A stretch of DNA of 64,000 nucleotides, from the NCBI GenBank assembly GCA_002351725.1, contig DEHD01000035.1:4591-68590 (forward strand), in the 5' to 3' direction. The notes under the pieces are model-generated. The model had not been told where the DNA came from. It saw nothing but the letters and a program-made list of their open reading frames with translations, and did no database searches. Origin of the DNA: Prevotella sp. UBA2809 (GTDB taxonomy: Bacteria; Bacteroidota; Bacteroidia; Bacteroidales; Bacteroidaceae). Positions 14,439-23,908 of the stretch are shown here, piece after piece. Each line of letters begins with the position of its first letter. Position 1 is the stretch's first letter. The position numbers and the translations under genes were made by a program.

Positions 14439-17400
14439 AGCAGCAGCAACCGTTGGTACTTCGGAAATAACTACAGAACGCTTGCCACTTGCCTCACGGA
14501 AGTTACATTGGCGTGGGTTATTAGACACGTAATGAAGTATTCGGCCAAAGGCTTCACTCTGGTAGTATGGACTATCATCGCGAGATACGAAGTAGAAATA
14601 CATCTTCTGTTGCTTAAGCATTATCTTCTCGATACCAAGCTGCTTGCCGGCAACACGAAGCGGAACCACAAGTATAAGTTCCTCGCTGACATCGGGGATA
14701 GGACCAAAACGGTCTACCATACGTTTGCGATAGGCATCGAGTTGCAGCTGTAGCTGGGTACTGTTGGCAAGATTGTCGAGCTCGCGATAGAGCAGCATAC
14801 GCTCGGAATCGCTTGGCACATACTGATCGGGGAAATACATCTCGATATCAGAATCGAGAGCGCAATCATCCACCCAGGCGATATTGCTGGTATCAACATC
14901 ATTATTAGAATCGCCCTTCTTGCTTGCAGCCGATTCGGCAGCAGCAAACTCGGGTTCCTCGTTTTTAAGCTCAGACATGGCCTGATTCAATATCTTCTGA
15001 TATGTCTCATAACCAAGATCGGCAATAAAACCACTCTGCTCAGAACCCAGAAGATTACCTGCACCGCGGATGTCAAGATCCTGCATCGCTATGTTTATGC
15101 CAGAACCAAGATCGGAGAAATTCTCAAGAGCCTCGAGGCGGCGTCGACTCTCGGGATTAAGCGCCGAGAGCGGTGGTGCCAACAGATAACAGAAAGCCTT
15201 ACGGTTGCCTCGGCCCACACGACCACGCATCTGGTGGAGATCGCTAAGTCCGAAGTTATGGGCACCATTAATAATGATGGTGTTGGCATTAGGTATGTCG
15301 ATACCGTTCTCTACGATAGTAGTAGAGAGCAGCACATCATAGTCGTAATTAGAGAAGTCGAGAATAATCTTTTCCAGCTGCTCTGGTTTCATCTGTCCGT
15401 GACCTATTGCAATACGGGCATCGGGCACATACTTCTGTATTATCTCGGCTATGTGTTCAAGATCGGAAATGCGATTGTTGACAAAATAAACCTGACCATT
15501 ACGTGACATCTCGAAGTTTATAGCCTCCGACAGAATCTCGGGCGAGAAAGTATGTATCTCGGTCTGTATGGGATATCGGTTAGGCGGTGGAGTCTGGATA
15601 ACACTAAGATCGCGCGCGCCAACCAGCGAGAACTGGAGAGTACGCGGGATTGGTGTGGCCGACATAGTGAGGGTGTCGACAGAGGTCTTCATCTGACGAA
15701 GTTTCTCCTTTGTTGAGACTCCGAACTTCTGTTCCTCGTCGATGATAAGCAAACCAAGATCCTTGAACTTTATAGACTTGCTGATAAGACGATGAGTACC
15801 AATAATGATATCAATCTTACCCTCGGCCAGATCCTTTAAAATCTGAGTGGTATCTTTCTGAGTGCGGGCACGAGTGAGATAATCAACGCGAACGGGCATA
15901 TCCTTAAGTCGACCAGAGAAGGTACGGAAATGCTGGTAGGCCAGCACAGTGGTGGGCACAAGCACTGCTACCTGTTTACCATCGACAGCTGCCTTGAAAG
16001 CAGCACGCACGGCAACCTCAGTCTTACCAAAACCTACATCGCCACACACCAATCGGTCCATTGGGCGTGCCTTCTCCATATCGGCCTTGACATCCTGAGT
16101 GGCTTTTAACTGATCGGGGGTATCTTCATAAAGGAACGAGGCCTCGAGCTCGTGTTGCAGATAGGAGTCGTGACTGAAGGCAAAACCCTTTTCACGACGG
16201 CGTTTGGCATATAGTTTTATAAGGTCGCGCGCAATCTCTTTGATATGCGCCTTGGTACGTTCCTTGATTCGCTCCCACTGACCTGTGCCAAGCGTAGACA
16301 AACGTGGTGCTTCGCCATTATCGTGCCCCTTATATTTCGACACTTTATAAAGTGAATGGATTGACACATAGATGGCATCGCCCTTCTGGTAGATAATCTT
16401 GATCATCTCCTGATAGCCATCACCCTGAGGCATACGCACCAAACCACCAAACTTACCCACACCGTGGTCTACATGAACAACAAAGTCACCAATCTCAAAC
16501 TGCTGTATCTCCTTGAGTGTCAACGCCATTTTACCGCTACGGGCCTTGTCGCTCTTAAGGTTGTACTTATGGAATCGGTCGAATATCTGATGATCGGTAA
16601 AGAAACACACTTTAAGATCATCATCGATAAAACCCTCATGCAGAGTTTTTTCAACCGGGGTAAAACGAATTGCGCTATGTTCGCCCTCTGCCTCGGCACG
16701 CTGAGAAAAGATATCCTTAAGACGCTCATTCTGCTTGGCACTATCAGCAAGAATATAGAGCTGATAACCCTGCTGAAGATAAGTATCGAACGATTGGAAC
16801 AGCAGCTCGAAATTCTTATGGAAAAGAGGTTGTATCGTGATATTAAAACGAATAATACTGCAATCGGGCACAGAAGAACGGTGACCAAACTCGATGCGAC
16901 GGAAGTTCTCGGCCTGAGACATAAACTGAGGACCTGTGATGAGAGGCATTTCTTCCTGGAAACAGGCATCGATAGCATCACGAACATAAAGATAATCTCT
17001 GGTAGCGATCATCGTATCCTGTGGCAAGAGAGAGAGGAAAGGCTCTTGAGCAGCATCGGTAGCCTCTAGTTCGGGCACAATCTCTACCCTATCACGAACA
17101 TCAAGCGAGAGCTGGTCTTCTACCTGAAAAGTACGAACAGAATCAACATCGTCGCCAAAGAAATCTATGCGATAAGGATACTCGCAACTATATGAATAAA
17201 CATCGAGGATAGAGCCACGAAGCGCGAACTGCCCAGGCTCGTAAACATAATCAACCTCATTAAAGCCAAACTCACGCAGTTGTTTGGCAACATCGCCCAC
17301 AGGCACCTGCTGGTCTTTTTCTATCACCAGCATACGGGCATTCAGTGTTTGCTTGGGCACAACCATCTCTGCCAAGGCCTCAGGGTAAGTCACAATATAT

Positions 17401-17759
17401 AATTGGCTATTGACGATTGATAATTGCGTCATGACCTCTGTTCTCAATATCTGCGAGGCAGAATCAAGCTGACCATACTTGATGGCGCGACGATAGCTAC
17501 TGGGGAAGAACAGAACTTGACGAGTACCCAACAGTTGCGTCAAGTCGTGATAAAAATAGCCAGCATCTTCAGCATCCTGAAGCACAAACAGGATGGGAGC
17601 CTTACACTTGGCAGCCAGACTACCAAACAACATGGGGGCACTCGAGGCCAAAAGCCCTTCAAGGAAAATACGCCGTGTAGCAGTATTTCCTATCTCATTA
17701 GCCAATGCTGCAACCTGTGGCAACTTGGCATAAACTTTCTCTAAATCTTCTAACTTCAT
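14406..17759 (-). CDS. mfd: Transcription-repair coupling factor Mfd
   Basis: Mfd removes stalled RNA polymerase and recruits UvrA to the lesion. I start at the ATG at 17759 (MKLEDLEKVYAKL, 1117 aa); the in-frame extension to 17792 crosses the -7 box. Order: UvrB-like N-terminal domains, the RNA-polymerase interaction domain with IGDFVVHVDHGVGKFGG, RecG-like helicase motifs (GDVGFGKTEVAVRA Walker A, DEEQKFG motif II), the QMRGRVGR motif VI, and a C-terminal TRCF domain. A short insert LSIVNSQLYIV near residue 125 is encoded by an AT-rich repeat unit. The length is slightly under that of E. coli Mfd. Confidence 0.95.
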   Translation of the reverse strand: MKLEDLEKVYAKLPQVAALANEIGNTATRRIFLEGLLASSAPMLFGSLAAKCKAPILFVLQDAEDAGYFYHDLTQLLGTRQVLFFPSSYRRAIKYGQLDSASQILRTEVMTQLSIVNSQLYIVTYPEALAEMVVPKQTLNARMLVIEKDQQVPVGDVAKQLREFGFNEVDYVYEPGQFALRGSILDVYSYSCEYPYRIDFFGDDVDSVRTFQVEDQLSLDVRDRVEIVPELEATDAAQEPFLSLLPQDTMIATRDYLYVRDAIDACFQEEMPLITGPQFMSQAENFRRIEFGHRSSVPDCSIIRFNITIQPLFHKNFELLFQSFDTYLQQGYQLYILADSAKQNERLKDIFSQRAEAEGEHSAIRFTPVEKTLHEGFIDDDLKVCFFTDHQIFDRFHKYNLKSDKARSGKMALTLKEIQQFEIGDFVVHVDHGVGKFGGLVRMPQGDGYQEMIKIIYQKGDAIYVSIHSLYKVSKYKGHDNGEAPRLSTLGTGQWERIKERTKAHIKEIARDLIKLYAKRRREKGFAFSHDSYLQHELEASFLYEDTPDQLKATQDVKADMEKARPMDRLVCGDVGFGKTEVAVRAAFKAAVDGKQVAVLVPTTVLAYQHFRTFSGRLKDMPVRVDYLTRARTQKDTTQILKDLAEGKIDIIIGTHRLISKSIKFKDLGLLIIDEEQKFGVSTKEKLRQMKTSVDTLTMSATPIPRTLQFSLVGARDLSVIQTPPPNRYPIQTEIHTFSPEILSEAINFEMSRNGQVYFVNNRISDLEHIAEIIQKYVPDARIAIGHGQMKPEQLEKIILDFSNYDYDVLLSTTIVENGIDIPNANTIIINGAHNFGLSDLHQMRGRVGRGNRKAFCYLLAPPLSALNPESRRRLEALENFSDLGSGINIAMQDLDIRGAGNLLGSEQSGFIADLGYETYQKILNQAMSELKNEEPEFAAAESAASKKGDSNNDVDTSNIAWVDDCALDSDIEMYFPDQYVPSDSERMLLYRELDNLANSTQLQLQLDAYRKRMVDRFGPIPDVSEELILVVPLRVAGKQLGIEKIMLKQQKMYFYFVSRDDSPYYQSEAFGRILHYVSNNPRQCNFREASGKRSVVISEVPTVAAALSICQQILSL
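17392..17428. repeat. TCAATTATCAATCG-type short-period repeat inside mfd
   Basis: On the minus strand CAATTATCAATCGTCAATAGCCAATTATATATTGT contains three to four imperfect copies of a 7-9 base unit (TCAATTA/TCAATCG). It is translated in frame as LSIVNSQLYIV. Confidence 0.7.
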
Positions 17760-17772
17760 CGTGTTTAGGCTG

Positions 17773-17780
17773 CAAAAATA
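17773..17780 (-). promoter_or_regulatory. Promoter -7 box of mfd
   Basis: TATTTTTGCAGCC on the minus strand, 13 bases before the ATG at 17759, implying a short leader. Confidence 0.75.
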
Positions 17781-17823
17781 CAAAAAAAACATGTAATTCG
17801 TATAATTCGTGCCAAAAATTCAT

Positions 17824-17831
17824 TATCTTTG
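17824..17831 (+). promoter_or_regulatory. Promoter -7 box of the DPM-like GT2 operon
   Basis: TATCTTTGCAGCG at 17824 precedes the ATG at 17856 by 24 bases and is divergent from the mfd promoter. Confidence 0.8.
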
Positions 17832-17855
17832 CAGCGTTTTTTAATTAGTAAAGAA

Positions 17856-18608
17856 ATGCATCAGAGTGATAGTATTGTTATAATTCCCACCTATAACGAG
17901 AAGGAGAATATCGAGAAAATCATACGTGCGATATTCGCCTTGGAGAAGAGTTTCCATATATTGGTGATCGACGATGGATCGCCTGATGGTACAGCTGCCA
18001 TTGTTCGCGGACTGATATCTACAGAGTTCGGAAGTAGGCTGAATATTGTGGAGCGTAGCGGAAAATTGGGCTTAGGTACTGCTTACATCGCTGGATTTAA
18101 ATGGGCGCTTGAGCACGACTATGAATATATCTTCGAGATGGATGCCGACTTTAGTCATGACCCCAACGACTTGCCACGCTTGTACGCAGCTTGCCACGAC
18201 GAAGGTTACGACGTAGCTATTGGAAGTCGCTATGTATCAGGAGTAAACGTAGTTAACTGGCCTATAGGCAGAGTGCTGATGAGCTACTTTGCCTCGAAAT
18301 ACGTAAGACTGGTTACAGGATTTAACGTGCACGACACCACTGCCGGATTTAAGTGCTACAAGCGCAGAGTACTGCAAACCATCGAACTCGACAAGATACG
18401 CTTCAAGGGATACGCCTTCCAGATTGAGATGAAGTACACAGCGTATAAGATTGGTTTCAAGATAAAAGAGGTTTCTGTTATATTTGTAAACCGCAGAGAG
18501 GGTACCAGCAAGATGAGCGGCGGCATCTTTGGCGAAGCATTCTTTGGCGTGATGAAGCTGCGCTGGGACGGATGGACGCGCAAATACCCTAAGATCATTG
18601 ACAAATAA
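17856..18608 (+). CDS. Polyprenol monophosphomannose synthase-like GT2 glycosyltransferase
   Basis: The 250-residue GT-A fold protein resembles DPM1-type enzymes, which move a sugar from a nucleotide sugar to polyprenyl phosphate on the cytoplasmic face. It starts IVIIPTYNEKENI, has the metal-binding EMDADFSHDP, and carries KCYKRRVLQ and FQIEMKYTAYKIG, typical of the family. It lacks the C-terminal membrane anchor of the longer forms. The ATG at 17856 was chosen because an upstream in-frame TTG at 17829 overlaps the promoter box. The PlsC-like gene starts 6 bases later, so this is the first gene of a three-gene envelope operon. Confidence 0.88.
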   Translation: MHQSDSIVIIPTYNEKENIEKIIRAIFALEKSFHILVIDDGSPDGTAAIVRGLISTEFGSRLNIVERSGKLGLGTAYIAGFKWALEHDYEYIFEMDADFSHDPNDLPRLYAACHDEGYDVAIGSRYVSGVNVVNWPIGRVLMSYFASKYVRLVTGFNVHDTTAGFKCYKRRVLQTIELDKIRFKGYAFQIEMKYTAYKIGFKIKEVSVIFVNRREGTSKMSGGIFGEAFFGVMKLRWDGWTRKYPKIIDK

Positions 18609-18613
18609 GAATT

Positions 18614-19375
18614 ATGATTACCTTACTATATAGAATCTACCAATTTATTATCTGCTTGCCTGGAATTGTGTTGATGACCATCATCACAGCCATCGAAGTT
18701 GGACTCGGAACGACACTTGGTAATGGACATTTCTGGGGATATTTCCCTGGTCACTTATGGGGAAAGATGATACTCAAGATGTTTCTTATTCCAGTAAAGG
18801 TTGAGGGACGCGAGAATCTGGAGAAAGACCAGAGCTACGTGTTTGTGGCCAACCATCAGGGATCGTTCGACATATTCTTAATTTACGGACATCTGAACCG
18901 CAACTTTAAGTGGATGATGAAGCAGCAGCTTCGCAAAATTCCCTTCTTGGGATATGCCTGTGCCAAAAGTCACCAGATATTCGTTGACAAGCGTGGACCA
19001 AGTAAGATTCGCAAAACTTACGAGGAAGCACGCGAGATACTCAAGGAAGGCTACAGCGTAACTGTTTTCCCTGAGGGAGCACGCTCGTTTACAGGTCACA
19101 TGGGGCACTTTAAGAAGGGAGCGTTTGCTCTGGCCGACGAATTACAGCTGCCTGTTGTTCCGCTTACAATAAATGGATCGTTCGACATTCTGCCACGTAT
19201 GAAGGGATTCAACTTTGTGAACTGGCACCCAATGACGCTAACTATCCACCAACCAATATATCCCGTAGGACAAGGTCAGGAGAACATTGATGCCACAATG
19301 CGTCAAGCATACGACTCGGTAATGTCATCTATCGACCCGAAATATCAGGGATTTGTAGAGAATCCTGACCAATGA
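18614..19375 (+). CDS. 1-acyl-sn-glycerol-3-phosphate acyltransferase (PlsC family)
   Basis: The enzyme acylates lysophosphatidic acid to phosphatidic acid, or a related lysolipid. The 253-residue protein has a hydrophobic N-terminus (about 8-33) and the catalytic HX4D motif as H81-QGSF-D86. It then has KWMMKQQLRKIPFLG, and FPEGARSFTGHM, the acyltransferase substrate-binding motif. The stop overlaps the next gene by four bases (ATGA at 19372), which indicates translational coupling. The operon pairs a polyprenol sugar transferase with a lipid acyltransferase. Confidence 0.92.
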   Translation: MITLLYRIYQFIICLPGIVLMTIITAIEVGLGTTLGNGHFWGYFPGHLWGKMILKMFLIPVKVEGRENLEKDQSYVFVANHQGSFDIFLIYGHLNRNFKWMMKQQLRKIPFLGYACAKSHQIFVDKRGPSKIRKTYEEAREILKEGYSVTVFPEGARSFTGHMGHFKKGAFALADELQLPVVPLTINGSFDILPRMKGFNFVNWHPMTLTIHQPIYPVGQGQENIDATMRQAYDSVMSSIDPKYQGFVENPDQ

Positions 19376-20553
19376 TTGCTCGTGCGCCATACCTATTTCT
19401 GCTGTTGATCATGGTACCCGACTTGTACCTTGATATGCACTATTGGCGACATAAGTTTCCTTTGGCAAAGCGAATAATATATTGGTTGCCATCGTTAATA
19501 CTTATTGCTTACACACTAAAGCTAACCTACGAGCCAGAGTTTATACCTGCTAACCCTAACACGCTATACATATACTTACTATTGTTAGGACTGGTATCAA
19601 TTCCAAAGTGTGCTTACATGTTGTGCTCGGTTATCGGTCTATGGTTGAGTAAGCTAGTAAGGCTTTTCAAGAAACACAAGCATGGCAAGCCCAAAAACTA
19701 TGGAAACCTTGTTGGCATTATCGCAACCGTACTTATATGGTATGTAGTGCTGTATGGTGCATTTGTGGGATTCCAAAAACTGGAGATTAATCATCAGACT
19801 TACTCATCGGCCGAACTACCTAAGGAGTTCGACGGCTATAAGATAGTTTTGTTCTCTGATGCCCATGTAGGTACCATGAAGGGCGACAGACAATGGATGT
19901 TAGAAAGGGCCGTGAACACAATCAACGACCAGAAGGCCGACCTGATAATGTTTACAGGTGATCTACAGAACATTAAGCCAAAAGATATCGCAGAACACCA
20001 GGAACTACTTAGCAAATTGAAGGCTAAAGATGGTGTATACAGCGTGCTTGGCAACCACGACTACGACAAATACATGCATCCCATAGACGACCGCCAAGCG
20101 CAACGATGCAAGGAGACCATCGCACTCGAAAAGAGCATGGGTTGGAAACTGCTGATGAACGAACATCGCGTGATTCGTCGCGGCGGAAGCGAGATAACCA
20201 TAGCCGGAATGGAGAATGATGGCGACGGCAAACATTTCCCCCAGAATGGCAACATAAATAAAGCTATCGGTAATGCCAAAGGTTTCGTACTGATGTTAGA
20301 GCACGACCCCAGCTCGTGGCGTAGAAAGATTATCCCTGACGGAAGAGCACAACTGACCTTGAGCGGACATACGCACAACATGCAGTTCTCGCTGTTCGGA
20401 TGGAGCCCCATGTCGGCACTTGGCAAGGAGATTAACGGATGGTACAAGGAAGGCAATCAGTCGCTCTTTGTTACAGCCGGCTTAGGTGCCCTCATCCCCT
20501 GGCGCTTTGGCGCCACAGGCGAAATCGTAGTACTGACACTAAAGAAACAATAA
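19372..20553 (+). CDS. Membrane-anchored metallophosphoesterase (YkuE-like)
   Basis: The 393-residue protein has about four hydrophobic segments in the first 150 residues and a calcineurin-like phosphoesterase domain after that. Metal-binding blocks are present in order: FSDAHVG, FTGDLQ, GNHDYD and SGHTHNMQ. Related proteins such as YkuE and the LpxH-like group cleave phosphodiester or pyrophosphate bonds of lipids; the substrate here is unknown. It overlaps the acyltransferase by four bases and is the last gene of the operon. Downstream is the palindrome array at 20604-20691. Confidence 0.88.
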   Translation: MIARAPYLFLLLIMVPDLYLDMHYWRHKFPLAKRIIYWLPSLILIAYTLKLTYEPEFIPANPNTLYIYLLLLGLVSIPKCAYMLCSVIGLWLSKLVRLFKKHKHGKPKNYGNLVGIIATVLIWYVVLYGAFVGFQKLEINHQTYSSAELPKEFDGYKIVLFSDAHVGTMKGDRQWMLERAVNTINDQKADLIMFTGDLQNIKPKDIAEHQELLSKLKAKDGVYSVLGNHDYDKYMHPIDDRQAQRCKETIALEKSMGWKLLMNEHRVIRRGGSEITIAGMENDGDGKHFPQNGNINKAIGNAKGFVLMLEHDPSSWRRKIIPDGRAQLTLSGHTHNMQFSLFGWSPMSALGKEINGWYKEGNQSLFVTAGLGALIPWRFGATGEIVVLTLKKQ

Positions 20554-20603
20554 AACGCTACATCTCTCACATCAACTTTTGCATCGTTTGACTCGAGTAT
20601 TTT

Positions 20604-20691
20604 GTTCCCCTTATTGGAACCGTTTGTTCCCAGCTTGGGAACAATTCATTCCCAACGTGGGAACAAGTCGTTCCCAAGCTGGGAACAAAAA
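20604..20691. repeat. Array of four 22-bp palindromic units (GTTCCCA..TGGGAAC)
   Basis: Four head-to-tail units start at 20604, 20626, 20648 and 20670. Units two to four each contain a near-perfect 17-bp palindrome such as GTTCCCAGCTTGGGAAC plus a 5-base spacer; unit one is degenerate. The array lies between the convergent ends of the phosphoesterase and the TonB receptor. Each unit can fold as a hairpin. It is not a CRISPR: there are no unique spacers. Confidence 0.85.
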
Positions 20692-20713
20692 AGACACAAA
20701 TTGCTGTCAACAT

Positions 20714-23254
20714 TCACAGACGAACACGCTCGCTTTGGCCAGCGTGGCTACCTTTATAGCGGCTGCGAGTTGCATTGAACTTCCAAGAGACATTGATGCC
20801 GATACGACGAGAGTCTTTGTATTCGCTATACTGGGTGCGGATGTTGATGCCGCCGTATGCCGTGCGCTCCGTGTACTGCGTATGCAAAATATCGTTGGCG
20901 AGGATGGCAACGCTAAGACTCTTATTCTTCAAGAACTGTTTACTAAGCTGAAGATTTATGAATCCCGTGGCTTTGGTCTGACTGGGTCCCGACTCATAAT
21001 AAGGTGCGAAGCTGCCTGAGGCATTAAAAAACCATGAGTGAGGAAGTGTAAACGTATTGTCGAGCGTGAAGTTGGCAATCAATCCATTCCATTTGTGCGT
21101 AATTCCTAATGGATATACATCGTCATTACAGAAATAGAAATCTGTCGAATAATTGAGTTGCCAAATACCGAACTTAGGGGTAAAATTCAGCGTCAGGCCA
21201 TAGTACTCCTGTTTGGGTGTATTGCGATAGTCCATGATTACTACACCTGGAAGATTCACGTCATCGTAGGCAGTCTGGAAAGAGCGGATGCTGTTCTTAT
21301 AGTATTGATAAAAGGCCTCTACATAAAACCACTTCCATGATGAACTCCATGAGATGTTGTGTAACGTCTGCGGTTTTAGGAATGGATTACCCGTGTCGTA
21401 CTCGTATTTGCTGCGGTAGTTGACCGATGAGGACAGTAGTCCGTAAGATGGATTGCTGCGCGAACAGTGATAGGACAATTTATGATGCCATTTCTCTGTT
21501 CTATAAGATGCAGAAAAGCGTGGAATTAGCACGGAGTAGTTTGGACTCATCTCGTCATTTCGTTGTCCGTCAACATCGTAACAATTGTACTCATTCTGCC
21601 AGCGAAGACCTGCGTTGAACGACAGTTTGCCCAGCTGTAGGGAATAATTAGCAAAGAGCGACCAGATGGATGTCTGCTGCTGGATGTGACTGTCTGATGA
21701 GAATCCACTTTGTATGAAGTCGTGTGTACGGTCAACTAAAGAGACTTCTTCACCGAAAGTCAGTTCACCATTCGATACAGGGGCTGTGATGACCAGTTTC
21801 TCTGCCAACAATTGGTTCTTGGTTTTCGTTTGGCTATTAACAGAAGTTGTGTTTTCTGTTCCGCCATCCATATCCTGCACAGACTTCGCATCATAGAAAT
21901 CGGCACTAAAATCAAGGTTCCATTTCCCGATGTTACCAACATAATATGTATTTATAGCATGTGTCATGCGAGGTCGGGTTAACGTGTTGGTGATACTATG
22001 ACCGCCATCCACAAGCATCCCGTCTTGCCACGTCTGCTCATCCATCTCTCTAAGAGTAGTGCTATTGCCTATATAGTTGAAAGCAGTATAGGTCAGACCA
22101 ATTGAGTGATTATCATTAATTTCCCAGTTCCATCCAAGGTCGGCAAAGTAGTATTTCATTTTGAAGAGCCAAGATGCTTCTTTCTGATAATCCCATACAG
22201 AAGATGCTTGTAATTGGTCGTTAGCGGTTGCATCGATTCGCGCATGTTGATCCGTCAGATAGCCACGGGCAAAGAAATCCATACCATTATGCAGACGATA
22301 GTTTAATGCTGCATTTACATTACCATAGTACTCTTTGCCTTGTCTGTAGGATGTAGAGAAGTTGCCGCTCCAGCCTTCACCCGCCTTGCGCACAGTTTTC
22401 AGTCGTATAACTGAAGTGATGTCTGCACCATATTCTGCGCCAGGATTAGTAATAATCTCTGCCGATAGAATTTCATCGGCACGAAGACGGTCGAGTTCTT
22501 GTATATTGCGCACCTTTTTATTATTGATGTATATTTCGGGTTTTCCATGACCTGCTATCTCACCATTGCTCATCATCAACGGCAAATGAGTGAGCATTTC
22601 GTTTACGGAGCCGAACTGCTCCAGAACCGTACCTTGAACGTTGACCATCAATCCCTTATCTGTGGAACTGACCAGTCTCTTGGAACCTTTAACTGTTACC
22701 CCTTTAAGCGTATAACTATCTGATTTCATCTGGATGCTGCCGATATCGCCCACTTCGCAGGTATGCCAGATAGTCTCGTAGCCTATAAATGAACACTTGA
22801 CAATCACCCGATAGGCATCTGTAGGAATCACAAAATCGCCTGCCTCATTGCTCACACCTCCGCCAATAAGAGAGGAATCGGCAGGGTTGAGCAGTGAAAT
22901 ATTGGCATAGGCGAGTGGATGTTGGTGCTCATCAATCAGGCGGCCTTTCAAGTGTCGCTCCGTCTTGTGGGTACACTCCACGAAATACTTCTCACCGTCT
23001 CTGACGATGCGGACTGGATAGAAGCCGACAACCTTCATCAGGGCATCGCCAAGGTTGAGGTGCTCTAATTTACAGGTAACGGTGAAGTTCTCCAGGTCGT
23101 TATAGACGAAAGATATCTCGTGGCGATTCGTGGCTGCATTCAGGTCTTCGAGCACACGGCTCAACGACTGATTCTTGTAGTTACGTGTTATTTTCTGCGC
23201 TTGGGCCATGCTTACTACTGCGCACAGCAGTAGTAGGATATATAGTTTTCTCAT
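20714..23254 (-). CDS. TonB-dependent outer membrane receptor with STN and carboxypeptidase-regulatory domains
   Basis: The 846-residue protein starts with a signal peptide (about 1-19, ending AQA). Next come a secretin/TonB short N-terminal domain (about 22-95, signalling to a FecR-type anti-sigma), a carboxypeptidase-regulatory-like beta sandwich (LKGRLIDEHQHPLAYANISLL), a plug domain, and a 22-strand-type barrel ending in aromatic repeats. The barrel is of the OMP_b-brl_3 type. No SusD-like partner or hydrolase is adjacent, so it is not a polysaccharide utilisation locus. It lies 18 bases after the anti-sigma factor. The cargo is unknown. The 3' end abuts the palindrome array. Confidence 0.88.
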   Translation of the reverse strand: MRKLYILLLLCAVVSMAQAQKITRNYKNQSLSRVLEDLNAATNRHEISFVYNDLENFTVTCKLEHLNLGDALMKVVGFYPVRIVRDGEKYFVECTHKTERHLKGRLIDEHQHPLAYANISLLNPADSSLIGGGVSNEAGDFVIPTDAYRVIVKCSFIGYETIWHTCEVGDIGSIQMKSDSYTLKGVTVKGSKRLVSSTDKGLMVNVQGTVLEQFGSVNEMLTHLPLMMSNGEIAGHGKPEIYINNKKVRNIQELDRLRADEILSAEIITNPGAEYGADITSVIRLKTVRKAGEGWSGNFSTSYRQGKEYYGNVNAALNYRLHNGMDFFARGYLTDQHARIDATANDQLQASSVWDYQKEASWLFKMKYYFADLGWNWEINDNHSIGLTYTAFNYIGNSTTLREMDEQTWQDGMLVDGGHSITNTLTRPRMTHAINTYYVGNIGKWNLDFSADFYDAKSVQDMDGGTENTTSVNSQTKTKNQLLAEKLVITAPVSNGELTFGEEVSLVDRTHDFIQSGFSSDSHIQQQTSIWSLFANYSLQLGKLSFNAGLRWQNEYNCYDVDGQRNDEMSPNYSVLIPRFSASYRTEKWHHKLSYHCSRSNPSYGLLSSSVNYRSKYEYDTGNPFLKPQTLHNISWSSSWKWFYVEAFYQYYKNSIRSFQTAYDDVNLPGVVIMDYRNTPKQEYYGLTLNFTPKFGIWQLNYSTDFYFCNDDVYPLGITHKWNGLIANFTLDNTFTLPHSWFFNASGSFAPYYESGPSQTKATGFINLQLSKQFLKNKSLSVAILANDILHTQYTERTAYGGINIRTQYSEYKDSRRIGINVSWKFNATRSRYKGSHAGQSERVRL

Positions 23255-23272
23255 AATGGTTTTATGATATCA

Positions 23273-23908
23273 TCAGGGTTTCACAATCAGTTTGTCGTCC
23301 TCGAGTACAAGGTTCACGTGGTCGAAATGGTTCAAGTCGCTGACTATGCTCTCCAGTTCATCTTTCCTCTCCCACTTATAATAGAGTCGCAAATCATGGG
23401 CCTGCGCGTTCTGGATATCAACCACCTTATTATAATATAAGGCCAGTTCACTAGCCACCTCGTCAAGCGGAACATTCTCGAAGATGCGAGTCTGCGGGAT
23501 GCTATCGGTAATTTCCTCTATTGATTGGGTTGGCCTTTGTGGCTGCTGACTTAAAACCTGCGTTTCCTGAGGCTGGGATTTCATATTCACTCCTACATTG
23601 CTTATGATATGAATGGCAGCATATGCAATGCCAGAAAGCATCAGCACACCAATAATGTTGGCAGCAACGAGGTATTTCTTTCCCCTCCTGAGTAGGAAGG
23701 TTGTTCGAAGGACGGGGTGGTCTGATGAGCCTTTTGTCGCATCTGCAACTTCAGCCTCTGCAAACACAGCATCAGCGCCTCTAACCATCTGCTCGTACAG
23801 CTGACGGCACTCCTCGTCAGCCATCTGCTGGCGTATCTCTTCTTCGGTGTAGCACTCTGGATGATCCTGCATCTCTAAGAGTCGCTGTAATTTCTCTTCA
23901 TTTGTCAT
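23273..23908 (-). CDS. FecR-type anti-sigma factor with DUF4974 domain
   Basis: The 211-residue membrane protein has an N-terminal cytoplasmic helical part (about 1-75) expected to hold the sigma factor, one membrane helix (about 78-98, NIIGVLMLSGIAYAAIHII), a Gln/Pro-rich linker, and a C-terminal periplasmic DUF4974-like region (about 140-211, FENVPLDEVASELALYYN). The central FecR domain of the usual 330-residue form is missing, so this is a shortened anti-sigma. Its start overlaps the sigma factor by four bases. It should release the sigma factor when the TonB receptor binds cargo. Confidence 0.78.
   Translation of the reverse strand: MTNEEKLQRLLEMQDHPECYTEEEIRQQMADEECRQLYEQMVRGADAVFAEAEVADATKGSSDHPVLRTTFLLRRGKKYLVAANIIGVLMLSGIAYAAIHIISNVGVNMKSQPQETQVLSQQPQRPTQSIEEITDSIPQTRIFENVPLDEVASELALYYNKVVDIQNAQAHDLRLYYKWERKDELESIVSDLNHFDHVNLVLEDDKLIVKP

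Noticed and set aside
20604..20691. CRISPR array
   Set aside because: The units are directly adjacent, with 5-base spacers that are themselves near-identical. No cas gene or leader is present.
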